Source: Exophiala sp. HKRS030 (lineage: Eukaryota; Ascomycota; Eurotiomycetes; Chaetothyriales; Herpotrichiellaceae). From it: a stretch of 64,000 nt of DNA. Position numbers and translations under genes: made by a program. The stretch spans positions 2,170,001-2,234,000 of the forward strand of contig JAHWDD010000010.1 of the NCBI GenBank assembly GCA_023897205.1. The letters run 5' to 3'. Positions 33,801 through 49,185 of this stretch are shown piece after piece (position 1 is the stretch's first letter; every line of letters begins with the position of its first letter). The notes below the pieces were generated by a model that saw only the letters and a program-made list of their open reading frames with translations, did not search any database and was not told the origin of the DNA.

Positions 33801-36034
33801 CAACTAGAGAAACGGCCGACAGTCTAATCGCCAAAGCGTTTGCTGAGAGACGATTTATGCTTGACATTTTCATGTCACCAAAACCAATTAGTTATTCAAC
33901 TCCACGAATTCCAATCTCCAAGCTTGCACTCAATACTGGACATCGAAAAGGGTCAAGAATGTGGATCGGAGTACACGGAGGTGTCTATGACATTACAGAT
34001 TTTCTTCCAATTCATCCTGGTGGAACACTGATCGCCCAAGCAAGTGGCGGACTTGATGCTTCCAAGACTTTTGACGATATTGCTCATACTACAAATCCTG
34101 AAGTGATGAGCTTATTGTCTAAATATTTTATTGGACACTTGGCTACCAAACCAGATTTCAGATCTTCCGATATCAGTGATCTTTATGATCTTTGGTATCA
34201 GTATTTGCGCAATTGTGTTGAGAGCTTGACCACACTCTTTTTCGAGGTCAACTATATTCAACAAGATGCAAGAACATGGTTTCAAGGTGATCTCTTCAAC
34301 ATGGGAGGGGTAAGAAAATTCTATCAATTTCAATCAAGACTTATGCAGAATGGGTTCTCCACATTGTTTGGCGCCAAATTGCAAGAGTTATATCTCAAAC
34401 TGACATTCGCGACTGTCAGTTCAGGCACACCAGATACACGTGTGTCAGACGTCATTGGTATCATCACTCGAGCGCAGACATCTCTTGATTCTGCCGCGGC
34501 TGCAAATGAGATTGCACAAATTGGTCAATTCGTCTGCAACAGTCATAATGCCCAACTTCAAGAAAATGGTATTCTAAGATATTCCCAAGCCGTAACTGAA
34601 TTGGATGTTCAATTCTTGGAAGAGATTCGAGAGGATATCACTCTCGGTATGGATGCATTTGAAGTTGTCGAGACAATTGAGAACGGTCCAGCAGCTGAAA
34701 AACAGAAACTACTTAATCTGAGCACTTACCTTCTTGCTGTGCTGGAGAGAGTTGCACAACGATTGGAAACCTTTTATTCTCGCCTTGCACGAGAATCGAT
34801 CTATCGACCTGAAATTGAAAAGAATCCTGCAAGGACTCGATGGAATGTTCTGAAGCAAAAGATCAGAGATGGCTCGTTCTTCATTCTCACGCAAGATGCG
34901 GCTTTCGATGGTTTTACGGATGTTATGAAACCTTTCCGTGCTACACGTCATGGTAATCAGAATATTGACTTTGCTCAAGTCATCTCTCAAGCCAGACATA
35001 CCGTTGATGGTCACGAAAGGACGATTCGAACAGAACACACTTTGGACACCCAAAGACGTACTCTTGCCCATTCACATACTGCAAGAGCGACACCTGATCA
35101 CAGTGCCCCTTCATCACACGAGATTCATGAATCTCGTAATGCACTGCAGTCCATGTCGAAGTTTATGGCGTCTAATGACCAATCCATAAAGCGACTTAGT
35201 AAATTGCCCTCGGACCTCTCATTCTCACATATTATGGCTGCCTACGGTACGACTGCAACCATCCAAAGCGGAGTCGGTCAGCCAAGCATTGATGGACGGG
35301 CCAATTCGAACAGCCGTGCTCCATCATCACGTTCTCCTTCCCGAGCAAGAAATATTTCGGCTGGAGGAAATGGACCTCAACTTGTTCGCCGCAACACCAA
35401 CACCTCCAACTCTAGCATTAGCGGTCTTCCTTCGAATCCTTCTCCGAGTGTTCAGAGCCAAATGTCATTCAAAGGGAGGCCTTTGCCTCAATCACATGTT
35501 CCACGGACGGCAGAGATGTCAAGTGCACCAGGCCTTTCCCATAGGCTTCGGTCCCATTCTCAAGCGCGGTCAGAACCTGCTACCAGGTTGAATAGTCGAC
35601 AATCTATTGACAATAATGCTCAGGCTGGCAGCCCTTTGCAGACCGGGCTCGCAAGACGTAAGACTTCGATATCTTCGCCAGTAAGAAAAATTGTGGGCGA
35701 TGTTTCAAGCATATCCGAATCACCGCACAACTCAACACTCCAAGCCCGTTCGCATATGACCCGAGCTAGCTCGAGCCGAATCAATGAACAGCTGTTCATG
35801 CAAATGCAACCGCAGAATGATACAGGTGTGGAGCCACAACCAAACAACATGGGCCTGCATCTTGAACATGGAGGATTCGATGGTGGAAATGGCTTGAGAA
35901 CGTTGCGCTTAGCATCATCTCCGGCTCTGAAGTCGAGGCATGCAATTTCTGGACATCAAGACACCCCAGGCCACAGAACGAACAATAGTATTGACCGGTT
36001 TAGAATTCCTTTACTACCATTGGATGTACGATAG
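30804..36034 (+). CDS. IDO/PrnB-like heme-domain, FAD/NAD reductase and cytochrome b5 fusion protein
   Basis: Four exons, 30804-30947, 30996-31745, 31791-32027 and 32072-36034, give about 1,697 residues. Residues 1-490 resemble the IDO-superfamily DUF1864/PrnB-like domain (SILQLPLIYG, IPLRQICTRMGR, FLLCMAETHGCFVDG, AAIEYHHQIPSYV). Residues about 505-960 are an FAD/NAD(P) reductase of the P450-reductase type: FQPGDRLVIMP, the FAD motif RTYSISNYS at 731, and FAGGSGIAPFRSFW at about 818. No FMN-binding flavodoxin domain is visible. A cytochrome b5 domain follows with WIGVHGGVYDITDF and the heme ligand in HPGG (His 1025). The last 350 residues are Ser/Arg-rich and probably disordered. It would be a self-contained electron chain; the substrate is unknown. 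The N-terminal Cys-rich segment (ASCPVSGHKAG) is unusual. Confidence 0.82.
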
Positions 36035-36417
36035 GAAAGGCAATGAAAGAATCAGTCAACTCTTACTGGAATACAAGTATATGAAGATGTGAAAAGTAAA
36101 CCTCGCACTATCCTTAGTCGTGCGCTAAAGATAAGAACAGCGTAACTTAAGAGCAGCCGCAGATGACATGTCCGAAGAACTAAATTGTCAAGTCAAGACA
36201 CGTTTCTGGAATGGCCACAATCAATGGTCCTCCCTTCAAATTTTACTCTCTGTCATTTTGCAAGTGTAAACGAGGCCACGCATATGGGTTCCAGCTAAAT
36301 TGGCAAGCGACAATTCGAGGAGTAACATATCACTAGACCATCCTTCTTTGGCCCTGGCGGTCTCTGAATCGTCAGTCAGAGTAGCAAGGGCCCACCAAAT
36401 CGATAGGGGGTAAAATC
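36035..36417. other. Convergent 3' flanks
   Basis: 383 bp between tail-to-tail genes. A minus-strand frame 36421-36236 directly follows the stop of the next gene and could be a frame-shifted continuation of its C-terminus, but I cannot support that. Confidence 0.4.
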
Positions 36418-37917
36418 TCAAGCGAAGACCATTGTATCATCAATGACTGGCCACAATTTCCTTTCCAGGCGTGCTCGAGCAAGTTCTTTACTCCAGATGA
36501 AATTCCGACATGCTTCTCCTCTTCGATTTCCATCGAAACCTGTTTCATTAACAAGTGACATCAGCCTCAAGCCGACGTTGAATGCTTCAGACGCTTCGCT
36601 CAACAAAGTCGTGAGGACAAAAGACACCCAGATCATACAGTCCTCGACCTCTTTCCGAGATAAGGCCACGTTTTCCGAAAGTACCCTAGACGACAACCGC
36701 AGAGATCGAAGATGTAGAAATGAATTCCCGAGCCAACCGAACATGGGGTTCTTGGAAATAAGCAGCGCAATTAATGCAAACAGTATCAATCTCTGAACCA
36801 TAGGTAATTCTTTCATGTCTTTGCAGAACAAGATGCATTTCACACAGGTTCGGTCCTCCTGTTCTCTTGTAGTCGAAGACTGAGTTACTTGTTCGATCAA
36901 ATCCAACACCTGTAAACTCAGATGACCTTTGATGGCCAGTTCACTGAACCCTGGAGGGACCTTTGACAGCCTTTGACAAAGTGACCATGGGAATGGTACG
37001 ATCGGATATCTGAGACGGGTGAGATTTCCCGTGGCATAAAGCTCAGCGCGTATTCTGCCGAATGACATACACTGATTAACAGCGGCACTGATATGGTAGG
37101 ACAAGTCGTCTTCGACGTCCTGCTCTTGGACCCACTTCAACTGTGTTACTCCTTTGACGTGTTTGTTAAAAGCCTCGAAATTGTTCGTCATGGTGTCGGC
37201 ACACATGAAACCCAAGACGATCATGCGTATAACACTGGCGTTCCGAGGATTGATTGCTAGCTTGTCAAGCCTTCTAGCCAGCATGCCGGCAGACCGACTG
37301 TACAGCTTAATCGTGGTGGCTATGCTTGACTCGAACCCTGGTATTGACAACTGTCGGACAGCGGCAGAAGACAATAAAAGAGCAATGTAGACATTAGCAT
37401 CTTCCAGGACGAGTGGATAGACTCGGTCAAGCAAGAATTGATCTCTGGTCAGACTGAGTTGGTCCTTTCTTCGTATCGTCGCCGGACCCACAACGTGGAA
37501 GTAGAAATCCCATATCTCTCTGTAGTCGCGACTGTCATTGACGGGGAAAATATTGAAGTCGATATGATTGGGAATTGACGACTGACGTCTCTCTGAACCT
37601 CGGATCTTACAATTGCATTGTCCGATTGTATGGTGACATTGACTGGGCTGCAGAGGCCTGAAGTGTAATTTTGTGGCCGTCTGGAAACTATTTATCAACG
37701 CCAATTCGAGTCCATCATCAATTGTTGTCCTTGCGACGTCGTCGGTCTTTGCTGTGACGGGTCTGAGTTTCCCTCTTCTCCGCCCAACATGAGCTGCGAT
37801 CGCCAGTTGTTCCGTATGAGTATTTCGAATGCCGTGCAACCCCTTATTGATGAAGTACACCAGTTGAGGTTTGCCATTTGTTTCGAGAGGCATTTCCGCT
37901 CTTCGAACATTATTCAC
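36418..37917 (-). CDS. Fungal transcription-factor-like protein without a zinc cluster
   Basis: Single-exon protein of 499 residues (or 491 from the second Met, MPLETNGKPQ). It has the layout of the fungal-specific transcription factor family in which a short N-terminal segment (LVYFINKGLHG...TEQLAIAAHVGRRRGKLRP) replaces the Zn2Cys6 DNA-binding cluster and the remainder is the helical regulatory domain (FPVNDSRDYREIWDFYFHVVGPATIRR; LYSRSAGMLARRLD). Only a few Cys occur and none form a C6 pattern. These proteins are common beside metabolic genes in Pezizomycotina; their targets are unknown. A piece of a related 3' end occurs at 25756-25816. Confidence 0.75.
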   Translation of the reverse strand: MNNVRRAEMPLETNGKPQLVYFINKGLHGIRNTHTEQLAIAAHVGRRRGKLRPVTAKTDDVARTTIDDGLELALINSFQTATKLHFRPLQPSQCHHTIGQCNCKIRGSERRQSSIPNHIDFNIFPVNDSRDYREIWDFYFHVVGPATIRRKDQLSLTRDQFLLDRVYPLVLEDANVYIALLLSSAAVRQLSIPGFESSIATTIKLYSRSAGMLARRLDKLAINPRNASVIRMIVLGFMCADTMTNNFEAFNKHVKGVTQLKWVQEQDVEDDLSYHISAAVNQCMSFGRIRAELYATGNLTRLRYPIVPFPWSLCQRLSKVPPGFSELAIKGHLSLQVLDLIEQVTQSSTTREQEDRTCVKCILFCKDMKELPMVQRLILFALIALLISKNPMFGWLGNSFLHLRSLRLSSRVLSENVALSRKEVEDCMIWVSFVLTTLLSEASEAFNVGLRLMSLVNETGFDGNRRGEACRNFIWSKELARARLERKLWPVIDDTMVFA

Positions 37918-39398
37918 AAAGATAAAACTTGTTCATCGAGGTTCACATCTTCAAACACACATGGCCAGTCGAGATATATCAGCGATCGTCATAGTCGATG
38001 AGCTCGACGAGCCCTCCATCTAGATCGTGGTTTTGCGGCCCCCAATTCAAGCCAAGGAGAGTGATGTCGTTGGGACGGAAACAGTTCTAAACTGATTCGT
38101 CCATCATCACCCTAGCATTCTCACCCATACGAACTGAGCGAATCCCTTATTGGGCCTTGTCGTAAGCCTAGAGAAGCCCGTCCAGTGGAGATGGCGTGCC
38201 ATGGAATTTTTGTCAGCATAAACCTCTTGGTATCAATTATTCATGGGTATCGGCTGTATGACACGGCAAAACCACACCGCATTTCTCAGGGTTGGACTCA
38301 GACACTGCAGAGTCGTCCAGGTCAGCAGAAAACCATTCGATGATTATGGCGGGTGCAAAGCGACTAAGAAATGGTTTATATCCTCTTCGTGAAATCCGAG
38401 TTTTCCAAAAGACCGAGGATACCTAACCAGACCTGTATGCTTCCGAAGTATGACATTGGACAATGGAGAGAAGAGGTACAAAGAGGGGCATAAAAATGCG
38501 TTAGAGAACAGCGGCTAACGCTATTGATTCCTTGAAAATTCTGGGCGACAGTAACGTGGTGATTCGAATAGGGATAAGGTGATACTATAAACACTCGCCT
38601 GTCATGCTTGAATTGCTTAGATGGTATATTCATGATTGGCGTTGTGTAAGACGCCAAGGCATCGATAGGCTATCGCCTTCCGATCAGTAAGCATTACCCT
38701 TGCTACTTTTTATATGAAGATATATACGTGGACCACGTTGGGACGCTTTGATCAAGCCTCGATGATCAAATCGATACTCGCTCGGCTCCAATAATTGCTC
38801 GTAACGCGGAGATGCCAATTATAGCTTCATTGATGGCACCTAGGGGGTTTCCGATGACGAGGCAGATCCGGAATGAAAGACGCCAGTCGGACTGCCCAGC
38901 ACACTGATGACATGATTCAAGATATCAAGACCATGCATAGTCTGTGAAGTGTCTTCTCGATTATTGCGCCTTGAAAGAGACTTGGACAGGTTGATTTCCT
39001 TGCGGGCCAGTACTGAAAAATTCACGGCGGTATTCAATGCTTTTGTTATGTTTCTGCTCCGGGGTGGGCAATAGATATAGAGGATCTTCATCGTTTACCA
39101 CCTGAGGATATCCTGCAGAGTTGAAGGATCCGAAGGCCTCGTGGCTTCCATCCAACTTTCCAGAGAATTGGGTCCTCGAGCGAGACAGGCCTTAATTTGC
39201 ACTAGTCGTATTTTCCTGCTCCTGTAGAGGTGCTCCCGTGACCTCAAGCGTCAGATTGATGAAGACAAGATCGACTGTAGACAGGACTGATCACCCTTTT
39301 GGATATTCCTGGTCCGTTACAGTCAATAGAATCCAGACTTGAGGACCAAAGGAAGTGATCAACCCTGGTTAGCCCACCAGCGAAATGGTGAGAATAGC
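37918..39398. other. Intergenic with possible small hypothetical gene at 39155-38840 (minus)
   Basis: About 1.5 kb. Overlapping minus-strand frames 39155-38961 (DEDPLYLLPTPEQKHNK) and 39091-38840 (HGLDILNHVISVLGSP) could be two parts of one small protein, but neither is recognised and no intron joins them convincingly. The rest holds nothing that I can name. Confidence 0.35.
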
Positions 39399-42587
<3,189 letters not shown>

Positions 42588-45500
42588 TCAGTTTTGCCCA
42601 TCGCCGTTGATAAAATCGTCAAAGTGTTTGTCCTCCATCTCACCATGTGATTCATTACTTATCATGTCCAATGCTTCACTAGCATGACTTCGTACATGTT
42701 CAAGACCGGCGACTGTATCTTGAGTTGCATCTCCATCTTGGCCACCCAATCCCATAAATATATTGTCATATTCACCTCCCACTGCTGGAGATCCTCGAGC
42801 TGAATTCGCATCACTCGCACTAGTACCAGCCAATCCATTTCTGAGATCATCAACATCAAGACCGAGATCATCGTTTGGTTGAAATAACGGGAAAGAAGGA
42901 TCCATGTTTCGTGATTCCCCAATATTGTTCTTGGTAAATGCTGGCATCATTGGATCTCTTTCTTGATTTTCACCTGAGGGACTGAACATTGGAGATGGTG
43001 AATTTGGTGGGAAAGATGAAGGTCCACTACCACCAAATCCTCCTCCATAAGTAGCTCCAGATATGTATCCACCTTCGAAGCCACCAGAGCCTGGATTTCC
43101 CGATGAACCTTGCCTTTGCATCGCCTGTCCATCTCCATTTCCACCATTATGACTTTGAGTTGGGCTTGCGGCAGATCCGGGAGCAGAGGGGGACTGTGTT
43201 GATGGTTTGGGCAACAAAGGACCTGTCACAAACGATTCTTGAGTTTTGCGTCTAACATAGGTCTTGGTTCGTAAATGTGGTGGGAGATCCTCTGGTTTTT
43301 CAACCCCAAATTCTTTCATCAACTTTTGTTGTTTGGTAGGTCGTGGTTTTCTCGTTGACAAACTTTGATCTAGAACTGGAGGTGCTTGTGGTGCAATTGG
43401 TTGCCATTCGTGCAAAGCTGACCGGAAAATGTTGGTTTCGTATGCTAGAAGAACTTCGGCTCCTTCGATCTTTCTCAGGTAGAACAACATCTCCGGCATT
43501 TCTTCACTGGTCCTGCATAGTTGATTTCCATTGGTATATTGTAAAAGGAAGTCCCGAAAGTTTTGTGACTTGTCCACAATTCGTTTCAACAATTCTTCTT
43601 CTTCTGGTTGAAATGGTAAATCGGCAATCTCACTTTGCCACTCTAGCAAATCTTCCAATTTCGGTCGAGCAGCATCACGAGGGATCTTGACACGCCAATC
43701 ACAGATTGGACAAGTAAACATTTCAGTTTCTTTAACTTTACCTCTTGCGAGCTTCAAGCACTTGGCATGATACCTGAAGAAGGGTCAGCATGTTTCGATC
43801 AACGGTATTCTTTCTGACTTACCAATCGTGACAGATCTCACATTCGATCATGAGACCTGCTTCTGGTTGTCGGCAGATACAGAATACAGGCTTCTCATCG
43901 TCACCACCAAGTATATTCTTTTCTTGACCATCAGCAGGAGAGGCTTCTCTCGATGCCGGTTCGACGGGGGCCTGAAGGTATCGTTCAAGTCGAAACAATA
44001 GCTATTCTTCTCTTCCACAAATTTCATGTGTTGTTCAAGAATATGCAGTGGTGCGTTGGCTTTCCCAAACAGTTTCTTACCCTTGCGCATCCAATCTTCA
44101 TGCCTACGAAGTTCCTTCTCAAGATCTGCAGCACCGTGTGGTTTTCCATTGAGATCCTCGAGACCTTTAACGACATCTCGCACATGAACATACATTGGTC
44201 GTTTCCGTAAATCAGGATCGTGGCTGCGTTCAACGAGAGTAATGATTTGTCGTTTGGCTTCGCGATTCTTGGCTAAAATCGCATCCATTTGCTCCAATGT
44301 ATCTTTGTTGACCGGAAATTGTTGATTCTGAACTTGAGAATGTAAAGATTCCAACTGGGGGTAGTGTACGTCTTCTGCTGCCATGACTTCTTTGGCTTTG
44401 ATTTCCCAAAAATCACCTTGACGAACCACTTCGGTCAAAAACACAACTTCCTGGGCATGCAGTGAGATATCGAGATCAGTTGCTCGTTTGAGAAGACTTC
44501 GACATTCATCCAGAGTTTTGACATGAACGTCTTTTTGTATCAAACGAGCTTCTTCTAGCCATTGAGTTCGTGCGTGAAGGTTTTCCAAACTGGTCAATTC
44601 AGGCATTGCTGCCATGAAGCCACGACCCTCTTCGAGGAATGCATCCAATTCTTCTGTAGTTGTTTGAGCCATTCCACTGAGGATTCTTTTGACGTTGGTT
44701 CTCCATTCATCGATTGTGGTGACCTTTTCTACCAGGTTCTCCATTTGGGGTGCAGTAAAACCAAGTGACTCACCATCTTGAATCAGCTCCTTCATACGCT
44801 CAAGGGTCAATTGTGGTTCATCTTTGTCATCTCCTTTGCCAGCTCGCAGAGACGAACGTCGCCATGCTTTATCGTTCTTCCGACGGTTTTGTTGTTTTCG
44901 CGTCAGATAAAGATTTGCCTCTTCAACCCATTGATCACACCGTTTGACAAAATCCGAAAGATCATCAAGCCCATTCAATGGATGTGGAATCTTCTCGCCT
45001 TCTGTCAGAAGTGTGTGCAAGGCTTTCAGTGGAGGGCGAGCATCGTCAGCCAACAAAGCGTCAAGTTTTGCTTCCCATGCTTCAGGAACATTGGCTTTGT
45101 CCACAACTTTTTGGACCACACTCTTAAGCTCTTGATTGGTATACCGCAGAACCAGGCTATGATTTTCACCACGAAGTCGAGCAGCTGGTCCTGTTGAGCA
45201 ACAATCTGCCTGGTCGGTATGACGAAGACATGAAACTCTGTTGCTGACGTGACATCGGAATTGCGCTAGGTATGAGAAGGCCTTGCAATAACAGCATTGA
45301 TAATCTTCCTCCTCAAGTTCGACATTTTCGATGGTGATTGAAAGTCCACATTGTCCAGGTGGGTTGGCAGCTAGAACATCAAAATTGCAATCAAGATGGG
45401 GATTGTGTCCTTTGTGAAGCATGACAAATTTCGCTCTTTCGTCAAGTTCTCGATCCAAGGTTCGTTCTAATGCAGGACCTAACCATTTTGCTGTCTTAAT

Positions 45501-48024
45501 GGTTGAATCAGAAGCTGCTGCTGTGAATAACAGTTCGTCATGAGAGAAACAGGGTTGACGGCGAAATTCTTGAAGTCTCTGAATTCCAGTTTCGCCAAAT
45601 GGCTCCCAGTCAGCAGGTGCAAAATTGACTGCTTCATTGAAATTGAATCCATGGTTAAAACCCGCGTGATAAGCTTGAGGAAAGGTAATAACAAATTGAC
45701 CTGCCCGCTGATCACAAGCATAAACATCGACACCGGCTTTTCTCAATTGATTTGGAGGTAAGATAGTCACCAATTGAAACAAAAGATCAGGTTGCGTCTC
45801 GAAGAGCTCGGGTACTGCTTTTCGCATGGCATTCTCAAAGGCATACGCGTCCTTACCGGGAATGCCATACCAAGTCTTTGTCGCTCCAAAGTGTTGATAA
45901 TTTGCCGAATATGCATAATGATCTTCATTGTGCCAACAAAACGTGGAGAAACACATGCCTACATATAGCCATGGTACTGTCATTCCTGAGATATCGCCTT
46001 TGATGTGTCGGAACAAGGATTCTTCCAGAAATGGCATCACATTGAGGTTCCACGGATCTTTCGAGTACGGATTCAAAGGATTCTTCTCCACTGTCGGGAA
46101 CCCGCTACCATGGGTCGTAGAATGGATATCAGCTCCATACTCAACCTCGACGGATTCAGTGATGTCCTCCACGAGTCGCCAAAATTCTTTCTCAACATCA
46201 TCTTCGGTCGGACGTCGCTGTGTATTCGTCACAGGATCGAAAGGCATTCGTGCACTGAAATAGTTGTCCTTGAAAGTGTTCGCCTTTTCTTGAAACTGCT
46301 TCAATGAGTAGACACTACCTTCCTCAAATCCATAGTCGTTTGTACCAACAAGACATTTGGAGCAATGCCAGTCGAAATCTGGAATGTTGGCGAGACGTGG
46401 TTCGATACAAGTCATGTGATAGCCCAAATCACAACTATCGCAAACCAGGATACTTTCTGCATTATCAGTTTTGCCACATTTCTCACACCTATCTCCATGC
46501 TTTTTGAGAGAAGATTTCGGTCGAACCTGTGGAGTTGATGGCCTCATGGCGGGGATGTGATTTCCAGGGATTACAGGATGACCATCTAGATTGGTTAGCT
46601 TGAACAAAGTCCCAGATGATCAAAAAAACTCACCCTTTTTGGGACGTTTACTCCTTCGACCATTGGCGTCGCCTGATTCACCATCTATTCCGTCTGAGCC
46701 AGAATCACCATTGATACTGTCATGACTCATCGTTCTTTTCAGAGGATTTGCAATACCGTTTGTCGTTACAGGAACTGTCGTTATGGTTGGACCATTGATT
46801 GACATGAATGAGGATCCTGATCCTTGATGGTGTGGTTCAGAAATACCATTTATTTCTGTTTTGACTGGTGCCGGTGGGGCATGATTGACCGCGGTAAAAC
46901 CCCCCGTGTTGTTCACGGCGGCAAATCCAGTATTGACGGCTGTAAATCCAGAAGAGGACATAGGTCTCGGTTGAGGAGAAGGAGCCGGAATGGCTGCTAT
47001 CGTTGCAGGGGCGGGTTGTGTGGGCGGTTGTGATGATGGAGCTTGTCCATTTGGGGTTCGAGATGATGGAGCTTGGGGTGAACCTATTGTCATGGTTGGG
47101 GGTGCAGATTGTGATGGAGCAGGATGATTCAAAGGCGAATCATGAGGACCATTCGAAGAGTAAGCACCTCCTTGTTCGGTTTCCAATTGTTGATGAACAC
47201 CCGGTTTGGCAAATCTGAGATATTCCTCATATGGATGTAGCCAACGTTGATAGGAGTTTTTGAGAGAAGTGGAAAGTGAAGACATTATTTTTCCACTGTA
47301 GCCCAGATCTCTACCGATTTCGGCCCATTTCTTGTCTTTACAGACTCGTTCAAAGCCACCACGGACTTCAACCGCCTTTTTCAGTTTGTAAAGATCCAAA
47401 GGACGTTTATCGACACTCGGAAAACGATTGAGATGAGCACCATATTGTTTGTGAAACTTTGCAAGCTGATCTAGATAGTTCAGGTTTGTTCGATTGCCTG
47501 GAGAAAGATGTCAGCATATATTGAACTTGCAGGCAGTTCTTGACATACCTCCTTCTACAAGGTTGATCTCTTGACGTCGTGTGCGAAAGTGAAATCGCTA
47601 TAGCAAGTCAGTTTTCATGTAATAAAAGACCTGTCATTTTTCCGTCCAATCTCACCTCAGTATCGATTGCAAAGTCCGGAAGCCAATTGTCGGGTGGTAT
47701 GATTTTACATATACCATATTTGCTAGCCTTTTCTGAGATGCTTCGAATATACTCCATAGGATCACGGAACTCGGCTTCGGTAGGTCTGTAGGTAGGCGCT
47801 TCGGGTATTCCATGAACTCTTGCCCTTGTGGGAGGATCGCGACTTGAAGGTTGACCTTTACGTTCGACGGTTCGCATATCAAGGGGAGGTGCACGTCTAG
47901 CACTGTATGGAAATAAGGGAGTGGCCATGTTAGGACCAACACCATTGATTCGAGGAGTAGCAGATGCAATCTTCTGAGTCGCAGTCGCAGGTGCGACACC
48001 ACCAGTTGAAGGTGGAGCGACCAT
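42588..48024 (-). CDS. KDM5/JARID1-type lysine demethylase (JmjN-ARID-PHD-JmjC-C5HC2-PLU1-PHD)
   Basis: Nuclear Fe(II)/2-oxoglutarate enzyme that in this family removes H3K4 methylation. Exons 48024-47656, 47597-47549, 47497-46634, 46585-43823 and 43773-42588 give about 1,743 residues. JmjN: PEAPTYRPTEAEFRDPMEYI (about 75-120); ARID: residues about 125-240 (FHKQYGAHLNRFP, WAEIGRDLGY); PHD1: CEKCGKTDNAESILVCDSCD; JmjC: FCWHNEDHYAYS with His and Glu iron ligands and AYHAGFNHGFN with the third; C5HC2 zinc finger: CQCCYCKAFSYLAQFRCH; PLU-1 helical region; PHD2: CICRQPEAGLMIECEICHDWYH, formed over the last intron. One base is missing in the GGGGG run 43966-43970 just before PHD2; adding it makes total length divisible by three. 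The C-terminal 250 residues are low-complexity. Confidence 0.94.
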
Positions 48025-49185
48025 GACTGCGACGGAGAGTCGAGGTCAGACCACTAAATTTCTAGAGTAGTCGGGTAGGGTTTGGTTGCAAGGATGGTAG
48101 AGGGGGTGAATTAGGAGACGAGAATGGTGGTTTAATGATAAAAACTCGTGGCGATAAAGGATGGGTTGTCGATATGTCGATATGAGTCGGAAGTAAAGAG
48201 AGCCAGAGGCAGAATGGTGGAGATGCGGGTAGGTAGCCTTGTAAGTGCAGGCTAGGATGAGGATTGAGTGAGCTCTTGATGTAAGGCAAATGAATGTGTT
48301 GCCATGTTGGTGCTACAGCGAGACCATGAACTGAAGCAATGACAAGTCTGGTGGGTGAAGATGGAGAAATATGAAGGAAAGATTTCCAGGTGAGTGAGAG
48401 AAGAGAAGGAATATCAGGACTACCGTAGGCTGGTAAGGAAGTTAGTAGTAATAGCAGCAACAGTAGTAGTACTCCGTACCTAGTAGTTAGTGGTGGCATG
48501 GACAGACCAAACAGGTGGAAAGCGTACCAAGTCCAGTCAAAAGAACGGACAGAGAAGAAGATTGGTGGAGAGTTGGGGCATACTTTACTACTAGGGGGAA
48601 ATAATACTGGAGGTCAGTAGGCGAGTAATAATAATGCAGATGCCAGGGACTGATGAGGCAAGAGGAAAAGGCCCAGAGAGGTAGAGACAGAGCAGAGGGA
48701 AAGAACGAGTGGAGTAAAGACCGAACGAAGCGAGCCGAGCACAGAATCTGATCGAATACTCCGTACTATTGTACTACTACGGTAACACAGACAAACACAA
48801 TATACCTGCCATGATCTGTGCACTGACGACCTCAATCTAATCCATATCAGGTTAGAGGATTCAAGCAGAATCTGCCCCTCACGGCACAGTCACGGTCACG
48901 TGGACTCCCGTTGTCCTTACGCGTCTGACTCGTGTCGACTAAAGGCTGTTGTGGGCAATATCAATGACATACTACTTTGTGGGATTTGAATGAAATAGAC
49001 CACTGATCATGGAGACTATCTTGATGGGGAACAATCAAACGAGATAACATCCGCCAGACTTAACATCCGATATCTTCGACTTCAAATTTCAGCCAGCCAT
49101 CTGGTATCACAAAAGCATCGACTCTTCAACCCTCTCTCACTGGTATCAAGCATTCCAACACGACAATCTCTTCCACGACATCTTG
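48025..49185. other. Divergent intergenic region KDM5/SLX1
   Basis: About 1.16 kb. Contains a 145-codon minus-strand frame (48499-48062) starting with a hydrophobic leucine run; its composition (Pro/Ser/Leu) and place directly 5' of KDM5 suggest leader sequence. A trinucleotide-rich patch (tagtaatagcagcaacag) lies near 48445-48470. Confidence 0.5.

Noticed and set aside
36236..36421. Extension of the transcription-factor-like protein past its stop in another frame
   Set aside because: The frame is open but no homopolymer explains a shift and the C-terminus of this family is too variable to judge.
48062..48499. 145-codon minus-strand frame with a leucine-rich, signal-peptide-like start
   Set aside because: It lies directly 5' of the KDM5 gene on the same strand, its composition is Pro/Ser/Leu-biased by the local simple sequence, and no family-like segment is present. 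Treated as leader or upstream frame.
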